Part shown: positions 15,733-22,680 of the stretch, in pieces
Layout: each line of letters begins with the position of its first letter
Position numbering within the stretch: position 1 is the first letter of the stretch
Assembly (NCBI GenBank): GCA_045597945.1
Contig: JAZLLD010000002.1
Span: 1-26,748 of the forward strand
Reading direction: 5' to 3'
DNA from: Colimorpha sp045597945
GTDB lineage: Bacteria > Bacteroidota > Bacteroidia > Bacteroidales > P3
Length of the DNA: 26,748 bases
Program-made: the position numbers and the translations under genes
Notes under the pieces: generated by a model
Database searches by the model: none
What the model was told of the DNA's origin: nothing
Seen by the model: only the letters and a program-made list of their open reading frames with translations

Positions 15733-17025
15733 TTAATCTCCATTTATAGGCTGGACAACCTTGCGCAGGAGTTCGATGTCTAGCAACTGGTATTGCAGGT
15801 TGTCGGCCTTGTCGAAGAGGGGTTTGTTGTTGGTGTAGTTTGACACGTTGTGCTCCTGTGCCTTGAGGAAGATGGAGTGCGAGACGGCGTGTTTGAACTC
15901 ATCGAAAGTCATGGTGCCTGCCTCCCACTTCTTCTTCTCGGCATCGGTCAAGTACTTGACATACTTCTTGTTCATGGCTGGAGAGATGCGGTCCTGGCCG
16001 GTGGCCGAGGGGTTGGAGGCCATAGTCTCATCATAGTTCTTGGTGAGCTGTGGGAAATTGACCCAGGAGGTCATGGTGGTCTCCAACAGCTTGACATTCT
16101 TGCGTCTAGTGTCGGTATAATAACCTAGATAGGCATGGCAGGGCTCCACCAGAATCACTGGTTTTAGTCCGATCTTTCGCATGATGGAGGCAAAGAACAC
16201 GCAGGCATCTATGCAGTTGGCCTGGCGAGAATTGTAGACCTCGTCGAAGAAGCGGATGCGCTGCACATTGGTGCGCTTGGTGGGGGTGGAGGTGCAGGAG
16301 ATGGAGGCGTAGGTGATGCCACGCTCCAGGGCATAGTACCAGATGGCCTCGACTTGTGCGTCGACCGATGCGGCACCTTTCTGGTAGCCCGTGATGGTGG
16401 ACACCACGCCCTGGGTGGTGATGACCGAAATGATGGAGTCGGTAAATGGATGGTCCTCATTGACATAGCCGGCAAAAAGCCAACGGAAGTCGTGGTTGTG
16501 GCCAGACTTGTCGCGGATACTCAGGGGGCATTCGTTGGCCGACCGGTAGTTGACCCGCAAGTTCTTGACATCCACCTCTTCATCGTTGATAAAGCAAGTG
16601 AAGGTGAGGTCGAGACTGCCTTGTTGGCGGGTATAGTAGAGGTTGGAATATTTCCACTTGACGGCAGGATAGAAGGTGTAGCGCATGCCTTTGATTGGCA
16701 GCACTTCCTGTATGATTGTCACATAGTTAAGGTTGGACGAATCGATGGTGATGCGTAGCACGGCGTTGGAGACCGGGGCAGTGACCGAGACCGAAAAGAG
16801 GGCGTTGGTGTCGGAAAAGAAGGCCGACTGGTCGCTGAGGCTGGCCACCCCCATCACCAGCGAGGGGTAGAGCTGGTTTTCCAGAATGGGGTTGAACGAT
16901 GCCTCGAAATTCACCTGGGCGGGGTCGTAGAGCCGGGGCTTGGGGGTGCAAGAGACCATGACTAAGGCCACGGCCAGCAGCATGAGCCGAGAGACAAACG
17001 ATGATGTGGTGTGACGTCCAAACAT
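15733..17025 (-). CDS. Transglutaminase-like lipoprotein
   Basis: The 430-aa product has a lipobox at VMVSC, with lipidated Cys26. A beta-rich N-terminal part (about 40-165) precedes a transglutaminase-like papain-fold domain. The likely catalytic residues are Cys271 (QANCIDACVFFASIMRKIGL), His297 (EPCHAYLGYY) and Glu315 (KLLETT). Such bacterial domains act mostly as peptidases or amide-bond hydrolases, though crosslinking is possible. The rest of the C-terminus (320-430) is helical and polar. It sits 15 bp downstream of the NSS symporter gene, within a four-gene operon that combines import with envelope hydrolysis. The substrate is unknown. The catalytic-residue assignment is by spacing and motif only. 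Confidence 0.85.
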   Translation of the reverse strand: MFGRHTTSSFVSRLMLLAVALVMVSCTPKPRLYDPAQVNFEASFNPILENQLYPSLVMGVASLSDQSAFFSDTNALFSVSVTAPVSNAVLRITIDSSNLNYVTIIQEVLPIKGMRYTFYPAVKWKYSNLYYTRQQGSLDLTFTCFINDEEVDVKNLRVNYRSANECPLSIRDKSGHNHDFRWLFAGYVNEDHPFTDSIISVITTQGVVSTITGYQKGAASVDAQVEAIWYYALERGITYASISCTSTPTKRTNVQRIRFFDEVYNSRQANCIDACVFFASIMRKIGLKPVILVEPCHAYLGYYTDTRRKNVKLLETTMTSWVNFPQLTKNYDETMASNPSATGQDRISPAMNKKYVKYLTDAEKKKWEAGTMTFDEFKHAVSHSIFLKAQEHNVSNYTNNKPLFDKADNLQYQLLDIELLRKVVQPINGD

Positions 17026-17040
17026 AACGGTAGCAATTGT

Positions 17041-18393
17041 TTATCCTAAAATGCCACTAACCAGCACGATGACAAGGGCGATGGGTGCCACATAGCGTGC
17101 CAGGAAGAGGAAGAGGCGGTAGTAGCCGATGGCCACGGTGCCGTGGTTGGAGAGCTCGTCCCGGATGTCGTCCTCTTTCATGAACCAGCCAAAGAAGATG
17201 ATGGTGCCGAGGGCCGACAGGGGAGGAAGATAGATGCTGTTGAGCTTGTCGACAAAGTCGAAAAGTGTGTTGCCCAGCACTTTGATATGCGACAGCGGGC
17301 CTACCGAGAGCGAGAAGAGGATGCCGAAAGCCGTGGTGATGGCAAAGAAAATGATGGCACCCAGAGAGCGCTTCATGCCGGTGTGGGCCTGGATGGTGGC
17401 GGTGAGGGCCTCCAGCAGCGAGATGGCGCTGGTGAGGGCGGCCACCATGAGCAGCACAAAGAAGATGGAGGAGAAGATGACGCCCGCAGTGCCCATGGTG
17501 TTGAATACGTTAGGCAGCACGCAGTAGACCAGGCCGGGGCCGCCGGCAGGGTCGAAGCCGCAGCTGAAGACAGCCGGGAAGATGGCCACACCGGCCAGGA
17601 TGGCGATGAGGGTATCGCTGGCGGTGATCCACATGGCAGTCTTGAAGAGGCGGTCGTTGGTGGGGATGTAAGAACCATATACTATCATCACGCCCATGCC
17701 TACCGACAGGGAGAAGAGCGCCTGGCCGAGGGCGGCCAGGATGCCTTCGCCGGTAAGGAGCGAGAAATCAGGCTTGAACAGATATTTGACACCCTCCATG
17801 GCACCGGGCAGGGTGAGGCTGCGCACGCAGAGCACCAGCACCAGCAGCACTAGCACGGGCATGAGGATTTTGCTCACGGCCTCGATGCCTTTCTGCACAC
17901 CGCCCAGGATGATGCAGAGCCCCAGCACCGAGAAGATGGTGAGGAACACTACCGGGCGGCCGGCAGAGGTGGAGAACTGGGTGAAATGGTCGGAGATAGC
18001 GCCGGCATCGGTGCCCATGGAGGCCAGCGTGCCGGTGAGTGAATCCCAGATATAGTTGGTGGTCCAGCCAGAGAGAACCAGATACTGCGAAAGGATAAAG
18101 AAGCTGGTTATCAGGCCCATGAGGCCGACAATGCCCCAGGCTTTATGCTGGGGGGCAAAGAAATGGAAAGCCTTGATAGGGGTGTGCTGCGAGCGGCGGC
18201 CAATGACTAGTTCCGACATCATCAGCACCGAGCCGAGCAGGAACACGAAGCAAAGATAGACCAGGATGAATGCACCGCCACCATATTTGCCACAAATATA
18301 GGGGAAACGCCAGATGTTGCCCAGCCCCACGGCCGAGCCTACGGCTGCCATAATGGCGCCTAAGCTTGAGGAGAATGATTTTTGTTCTGCCAT
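17041..18393 (-). CDS. Sodium-dependent transporter, NSS/SNF family
   Basis: The 450-aa inner-membrane protein carries the family signature of helix 1, GSAVGLGNIWRFPYICGKYG, which lines the sodium and substrate site. About 11-12 hydrophobic segments follow, ending with a short C-terminus. Bacterial NSS transporters such as LeuT, MhsT and TnaT are sodium-coupled symporters for amino acids, often hydrophobic or aromatic. The exact substrate cannot be read here. The start MAEQKSFSS is the only sensible N-terminus before the first helix. It is the first gene of the minus-strand operon with the transglutaminase-like, MBL and winged-helix genes. A -7 box lies about 100 bp upstream at 18493-18500. 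Confidence 0.95.
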   Translation of the reverse strand: MAEQKSFSSSLGAIMAAVGSAVGLGNIWRFPYICGKYGGGAFILVYLCFVFLLGSVLMMSELVIGRRSQHTPIKAFHFFAPQHKAWGIVGLMGLITSFFILSQYLVLSGWTTNYIWDSLTGTLASMGTDAGAISDHFTQFSTSAGRPVVFLTIFSVLGLCIILGGVQKGIEAVSKILMPVLVLLVLVLCVRSLTLPGAMEGVKYLFKPDFSLLTGEGILAALGQALFSLSVGMGVMIVYGSYIPTNDRLFKTAMWITASDTLIAILAGVAIFPAVFSCGFDPAGGPGLVYCVLPNVFNTMGTAGVIFSSIFFVLLMVAALTSAISLLEALTATIQAHTGMKRSLGAIIFFAITTAFGILFSLSVGPLSHIKVLGNTLFDFVDKLNSIYLPPLSALGTIIFFGWFMKEDDIRDELSNHGTVAIGYYRLFLFLARYVAPIALVIVLVSGILG

Positions 18394-18492
18394 TACAAAA
18401 TTTCTATCGCGGCCTTAACATATTAGTTTATTTGTAGTTCGGCATTCCTCAGCCGGCCACATTAGCTGCCGAATACCTGACAATTAAAGTTG

Positions 18493-18500
18493 CAAAGATA
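18493..18500 (-). promoter_or_regulatory. Probable -7 box of the NSS operon
   Basis: Read on the minus strand this is TATCTTTG, an exact -7 match 100 bp before the transporter start. No convincing -33 TTTG is seen 19-23 bp upstream. Confidence 0.5.
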
Positions 18501-18625
18501 CGCAATTTATTTGATATATTTATTTTTTTGTGATAAATCGGTGCGGGGAAGTGTGGCGGCATGTGGTTTGAGAGAGTGAGGAGCGACACTACTGGCGGGG
18601 CTGCCTACAAAGAGTGTTCATCACC

Positions 18626-18657
18626 CCGTGAAACACCGCCCGGAGGTTGTTTCACGG
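18626..18657. repeat. Perfect 10-bp hairpin (REP-like)
   Basis: CCGTGAAACA (18626-18635) pairs exactly with TGTTTCACGG (18648-18657) around a 12-nt loop. The right arm joins directly to the 11-bp tandem repeats. Confidence 0.75.
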
Positions 18658-18711
18658 AGCGAAGGTAGAGCGAAGGCACAGCGAAGGAAGAGCGAAGGAA
18701 GAGCGGAGTCG
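18657..18711. repeat. 11-bp tandem repeats, about 4.5 copies
   Basis: Consecutive units are GAGCGAAGGTA, GAGCGAAGGCA, CAGCGAAGGAA, GAGCGAAGGAA and a diverged GAGCGGAGTCG. Since 11 is not a multiple of 3 and no gene covers it, this is non-coding. Confidence 0.85.
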
Positions 18712-18765
18712 CTCGGATTTGGCTCAAGCGGCCTTCAAGCCCTGGTCTGCAGGGCAGGGGAGAGG

Positions 18766-19344
18766 CTATTTGGCGATGAGGTCGGGGTTCTGGCTGACGA
18801 AGTCGCCCCACTGCTGTTTTTTGCTCTTGGCGGAGCGCTTGGGCTTGAGCTGCTGGCGGATGTCGCCGAGGGGGTCGGACTGCTCCAGATAGCAGGTATA
18901 GGCCACGGCCAGGGCATCGGAAGCGTCGAAATATTGCGGCATGTTCTGAAAGCCGAAGATGCTCTGCAACATCATGGCTACCTGTTCTTTAGCTGCTACA
19001 CCGTTGCCCGTGACGCGCTGCTTGATGGCGGCCGGCTCATACTCGGTGTAGCTGAGGTCGCGCCCTAGTGCGGCACCGATTGCAACACCTTGTGCCTTAC
19101 CCAGTTTGAGCATCGACTGGATATTCTTGCCCACAAAGGGGGCTTCGATGGCCAGATGGTCGGGGTGGTAGGAGTCGATGATGCGCTGTGTGGTGTCGTA
19201 GATTTTGCGCAGGCGGAGGTGGAAGTCGGCAATCTTCTTCAGATAAAGCACATCCATCACCACCAGCCGTGGCTTCGGGCCGTCGGTGTCCAGCAGACTA
19301 TAGCCGAGAATTTGAGTTCCAGGGTCAATTCCGAGAATGAGCAT
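18766..19344 (-). CDS. ruvC: Crossover junction endodeoxyribonuclease RuvC
   Basis: RuvC resolves Holliday junctions together with RuvAB. The 192-aa product begins MLILGIDPGTQILGYSLL, carrying the first catalytic Asp (Asp7). AIEAPFVGKN holds the second acidic residue, and DASDALAVAYTCY holds the last acidic pair. The length fits the Bacteroidetes family (about 190 aa). A longer start at 19392 is in frame, but it lies upstream of the gene's own promoter -7 box at 19361-19368, so 19344 is chosen. The resulting leader is very short, about 10 nt. The Lys-rich C-terminal tail (KPKRSAKSKKQQW) may contact DNA. The neighbours are unrelated; no ruvA or ruvB is in the window. Confidence 0.95.
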   Translation of the reverse strand: MLILGIDPGTQILGYSLLDTDGPKPRLVVMDVLYLKKIADFHLRLRKIYDTTQRIIDSYHPDHLAIEAPFVGKNIQSMLKLGKAQGVAIGAALGRDLSYTEYEPAAIKQRVTGNGVAAKEQVAMMLQSIFGFQNMPQYFDASDALAVAYTCYLEQSDPLGDIRQQLKPKRSAKSKKQQWGDFVSQNPDLIAK

Positions 19345-19356
19345 ATTGAATATTTT

Positions 19357-19391
19357 TTTGCAAAGATACACATTTTTTTTGTATCTTTGCA
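19357..19391. promoter_or_regulatory. Palindromic divergent promoter of ruvC and the kce-like gene
   Basis: TGCAAAGATACA (19359-19370) and TGTATCTTTGCA (19380-19391) form a perfect 12-bp inverted repeat with a 9-nt T-rich spacer. Each arm contains a TATCTTTG -7 box, one per strand. The plus-strand box at 19382-19389 has TTTG 21 bp upstream (19357-19360). Confidence 0.8.
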
Positions 19392-19468
19392 TTTTCGTTG
19401 CAATTATTTTATTGCGACCAATACTTATTTAATTATAAAAGAAATAATAATTTAACTATATATAGACT

Positions 19469-20299
19469 ATGGACAAACTTATTATCACCGCCGCAATCTG
19501 TGGCGCAGAAGTAACCAAAGAGCAGAATCCTGCCGTTCCTTACACTGTTGAAGAAATTGTTCGCGAGGCAAAATCTGCCGTCGACGCTGGCGCTGCCATC
19601 GTTCACCTCCATGTGCGCGAAGATGACGGTACTCCCACCCAGAGCCGCGACCGTTTCCAGGAGTGCGAAGAGGCCATCTACAAAGTGTGCCCCAACGTAA
19701 TCCTCATCCCCTCAACCGGTGGCGCAGTAGGCATGACTCCCGATGAGCGCCTCCAGAGCACCGACACCACTCCTCTGCCCGAGATGGCTACCCTCGACTG
19801 CGGTACCTGCAATTTCGGCGGCGAGATTTTCGACAACACCATGCCCACTATGCGTGCTTTCGGCAAGCGCATGATGGAACGTGGCATCAAGCCTGAATAT
19901 GAGTGCTTTGAGATGGGTCACCTCGACACCATCCTCACCATGGCCCGCAAAGGCCAGGTTCCCGGCGATCCCATGCAGTTCAACTTCGTCCTCGGTGTTC
20001 CCGGCTGCACCCCCGCCACCGTCGACAACCTCTGCTGGCTTGTCAACAAAATCCCCGCAGGCAGCACCTGGACCGCTACCGGTATCGGCCGTCACGCTTT
20101 CACCCTGGCAGCTCCCGCTATCGCCATGGGCGGTAATGTTCGCGTAGGTTTTGAGGACAACCTCTACCTCGAGCGCGGCGTTCTGGCAAAGAGCAACGGC
20201 GAACTCGTTGACAAAGTGGTTCGCATGGCCAAACTCCTCGGTCGCGAAGTTGCCAACAGCGACGAGGCTCGTGAGATCTTAGGCCTGAAGAAAAGATAA
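19469..20299 (+). CDS. kce: 3-keto-5-aminohexanoate cleavage enzyme-like (BKACE family)
   Basis: The 276-aa product belongs to the beta-keto acid cleavage family. Kce converts 3-keto-5-aminohexanoate and acetyl-CoA to acetoacetate and 3-aminobutyryl-CoA in lysine fermentation. Residues matching the characterised enzyme are Glu14, zinc ligands His46 and His48 (HLHVRE), Ser82 (PSTGG), and Arg225-x3-Glu229-Asp230 (GGNVRVGFEDNLYL), one residue offset from Arg226/Glu230/Asp231 as I recall them. The other lysine-pathway genes (aminomutases, diaminohexanoate dehydrogenase) are not next to it, so the substrate may be a different beta-keto acid. It has its own promoter, shared divergently with ruvC. 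A structured RNA-like element follows its stop codon. Confidence 0.87.
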   Translation: MDKLIITAAICGAEVTKEQNPAVPYTVEEIVREAKSAVDAGAAIVHLHVREDDGTPTQSRDRFQECEEAIYKVCPNVILIPSTGGAVGMTPDERLQSTDTTPLPEMATLDCGTCNFGGEIFDNTMPTMRAFGKRMMERGIKPEYECFEMGHLDTILTMARKGQVPGDPMQFNFVLGVPGCTPATVDNLCWLVNKIPAGSTWTATGIGRHAFTLAAPAIAMGGNVRVGFEDNLYLERGVLAKSNGELVDKVVRMAKLLGREVANSDEAREILGLKKR

Positions 20300-20326
20300 T
20301 CGCTAACTTCAGTAAACTGCAAAAAT

Positions 20327-20400
20327 AGGTAAGTCCTACCGATTCGGTCTCAGCTCATGGCTGGCGGCAACTGCCCTCGCTGAATCAGTAGGACTAACCT
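20327..20400 (+). ncRNA. Structured RNA-like element upstream of the deiminase gene
   Basis: Long outer arms 20327-20345 and 20382-20400 pair at 17 of 19 positions (mismatches A20331/A20396 and C20340/A20387). The interior can form two small hairpins, CAGC/GCTG (20351-20363) and GGCGG/CTGCC with loop CAA (20363-20375), giving a three-way-junction shape. TTTAAAAAAC follows, with no T-tract, so a simple intrinsic terminator is unlikely. It lies between the kce-like stop (20299) and the deiminase start (20427), and could be a leader element, a processed RNA or a small inverted-repeat element. The folding is by eye only and no known class is recognised. Confidence 0.5.
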
Positions 20401-20426
20401 TTAAAAAACTCAATACAACTTTAAAA

Positions 20427-22613
20427 ATGAAAAAAATCCTTCTGAGTATTGCTGTGCTGGGCTTGGCCTTTTCCGCAGCAGCACAAAGTGTAAACCACGA
20501 CAGCCAGATGATGAAAGAGTGGCGTCAGATGAAGCAGAAGCGCGACATCTCGGGCCAGGCTGCCAAGAGCAACATCCCCCTGGGTCCCGCCACCGCCTCC
20601 ACCAAGCAGGCACAGGCACTCCCCAACGACCGCGTCTGGTTCCCCGGCGAGTGGGAAGAGGTGCAGGCAATCGTTGTTACGCCCTACTATAGCTACCTGC
20701 CCGACACCAACCTCGGCAGCGGCATGTACATGGCCGACCCCCTCGTTTCCGGTGTGGCAGAATACTATAAGTACAACGCCACCCGCGGCTGGCAGAGCAC
20801 CGGCATCATGGGTCCCTACAAAGCTACTATGGACACCAGCTCCACTTTCGGCAACACTTTCTTCTACCTCATGGACGGCATCCAGCAGGGCCATGCTCAG
20901 GCATGGGTCCGCGTTGAGAAAGCGCAAGACTCTCTCAAAGTGCTCCGCACCCTGCAGCGCAAGAATCTCCGCCACGACAACATCCGCTTCGTCGTTGGCC
21001 CCGGCAACTCTTTCTGGTATCGCGACTGCGGTCCCATCTGCTTCTACTATGGCGATCAGGACAGCGTGGCTATGATGGATTTCGAATACTATCCCGGCCG
21101 TGCGCTCGACGACTCTCTGCCCTCGCTCATCTACCGCCAGATGCACCTGCCCAACTACATCAACACTATTGAGTGGGAAGGCGGCAACTGCCTGGTTGAC
21201 GGCGCAGGTCTTCTCTTTAGCTCCGACGCTGTCTATAGCAACAACAGCGACGGCTACGGCCAGCTCACCTGGAACGGTCGCGACGTCAGCACCATCAACT
21301 ATTCCTCCAAGGCCCGCCTCACCAATGCTCAGACCAAGGAAGCCCTCCGCAGCCTCCTCGGCCAGCGCGAGACCCACATCCTCCCCGCCTACCGCTATGA
21401 CGGCGGCACCGGCCACATTGACCTCTACGCCGATATGTGCGAGGAAAACGGCTTCGTCTTCTCCATCATGCCCAGCAACTACAGCAACTGGACCGACTAC
21501 CGCACCGGTGCTAGCAACATCGACTCCCTCTGCTCCTATACCTCTATCTTCGACCGCCCCTACTACAAGAGCGAAATTCCTTTCCCCTGCACCGACAACG
21601 GCGCCAACTTCCCCAACCAGAGCACCTACGACCAGCAGTACACCCGCACCTATAGCAACCACACTTTCGTCAACGACCTCATTCTCCAGCCCTGCTTCTC
21701 GGCAGTGGTCAACGGCGTTCCCAGCGCTGCTTGGGACCAGGAGCGTGTCGAGGCTCTCAAGGCTGCTTATCCCGGCTACACGATCTACCCTGTTGACGTG
21801 CGTGAGTTTGACGGCTCTGGCGGTGCCATCCACTGCATCACCAAGCAGATTCCTGCAGACAACCCCATCCGTATCCTCCACAAGAGTATCGTAGGCAGTG
21901 CCAACGATATGAGTGGACGCAACATACCCGTGAGTGCAATCATCACCAACCGTAGCGGCATTGCCAATGCAGAGTGCACCTATCGCATCAACGGTGGCGA
22001 ATGGCAGACTGTAAGCCTCAACGGCAATGGCAATAAGTTCTCCGGCGTCATCCCCGCCATCGACTATACCGACTATGCTGGCGAGTTAGACACCATAGGC
22101 ATTGTTTCTGTGGAATACTACATTTCCGCCACTTCCAACAACGGCAAGACCATCACCAAGCCCATGACCGCTCACCAGGGTGGCTACTACAACTTCTTCC
22201 TCAATGGTGCAGAGGAGACTATCGACAGCGTCAAGTACGACTTCTCCACCGATCCTCGCCCCATGACCGACATCACTTTCGTCTTTGATGCCAACCGCAC
22301 CACCCTTGACGACAGCACCGACCCCACTCCCATCGACCCCGTAGCTATCGAAGAGGTTGCTGAGAGCAACTTCGGCCAGTTCTATCCCAACCCCGCTAGC
22401 GAGCAGGCCTCCATCGCCATCAACCTCGGCAACGGCGGCAACTACAAAGTGACCATCGTCGACAACATGGGTCGCACCGTCCACACCGCCGCACTCCAGA
22501 CCGCCGGCAGCATCAACTTCAGCATCCGCACCGACCGCCTGGCCACCGGCATCTACAACGTCATCTTCTCCGGCAACGGACAGAACATCGTCCGCCGTCT
22601 GGTTGTCAAATAA
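20427..22613 (+). CDS. Secreted peptidylarginine/agmatine deiminase with T9SS sorting domain
   Basis: The 728-aa product starts with a signal peptide (MKKILLSIAVLGLAFSAAAQ). Residues about 65-480 form the agmatine/peptidylarginine deiminase domain (PAD_porph type): Asp200 in WYRDCGP, His330 and Asp332 in GGTGHIDLY, a probable Asn411 in RTYSNHTF, and the nucleophile Cys470 in GSGGAIHCIT. These match the catalytic set expected for hydrolysis of guanidino groups to ureido (arginine to citrulline or agmatine to carbamoylputrescine). An Ig-like region (about 490-600) and a T9SS type A sorting domain (GQFYPNPASEQASI to the end) follow. This order is that of Porphyromonas PPAD, so a surface or secreted citrullinating enzyme is likely. 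Free-agmatine activity is less likely for an exported protein. Substrate choice is inferred. Confidence 0.88.
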   Translation: MKKILLSIAVLGLAFSAAAQSVNHDSQMMKEWRQMKQKRDISGQAAKSNIPLGPATASTKQAQALPNDRVWFPGEWEEVQAIVVTPYYSYLPDTNLGSGMYMADPLVSGVAEYYKYNATRGWQSTGIMGPYKATMDTSSTFGNTFFYLMDGIQQGHAQAWVRVEKAQDSLKVLRTLQRKNLRHDNIRFVVGPGNSFWYRDCGPICFYYGDQDSVAMMDFEYYPGRALDDSLPSLIYRQMHLPNYINTIEWEGGNCLVDGAGLLFSSDAVYSNNSDGYGQLTWNGRDVSTINYSSKARLTNAQTKEALRSLLGQRETHILPAYRYDGGTGHIDLYADMCEENGFVFSIMPSNYSNWTDYRTGASNIDSLCSYTSIFDRPYYKSEIPFPCTDNGANFPNQSTYDQQYTRTYSNHTFVNDLILQPCFSAVVNGVPSAAWDQERVEALKAAYPGYTIYPVDVREFDGSGGAIHCITKQIPADNPIRILHKSIVGSANDMSGRNIPVSAIITNRSGIANAECTYRINGGEWQTVSLNGNGNKFSGVIPAIDYTDYAGELDTIGIVSVEYYISATSNNGKTITKPMTAHQGGYYNFFLNGAEETIDSVKYDFSTDPRPMTDITFVFDANRTTLDDSTDPTPIDPVAIEEVAESNFGQFYPNPASEQASIAINLGNGGNYKVTIVDNMGRTVHTAALQTAGSINFSIRTDRLATGIYNVIFSGNGQNIVRRLVVK

Positions 22614-22625
22614 AAACATACCAAG

Positions 22626-22655
22626 AAGGGCGACGGGAGACTGTCGCCCTTTTTC
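22626..22655 (+). terminator. Terminator after the deiminase gene
   Basis: AAGGGCGAC (22626-22634) pairs perfectly with GTCGCCCTT (22643-22651) around an 8-nt loop and is followed by TTTTCT. The next gene starts 26 bp later, so its promoter or read-through must act across this short gap. Confidence 0.85.
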
Positions 22656-22680
22656 TAATAACCACCAAAATAAAAAGAAC

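Larger units (their letters stand above)
18501..18765. other. Region between ruvC and the NSS operon
   Basis: No gene is seen. It holds the hairpin at 18626-18657 and the 11-bp tandem repeats at 18657-18711. A short C/G-rich inverted repeat (CCCTG/CAGGG, 18740-18754) lies just after the ruvC stop, with no T-tract. Confidence 0.6.

Noticed and set aside
18657..18711. Possible CRISPR array
   Set aside because: The units are 11 bp and directly tandem, with no spacers and no cas genes nearby.
19345..19392. An extended N-terminus for RuvC
   Set aside because: It would begin upstream of the RuvC promoter -7 box. The family starts with MLILGIDPGT.
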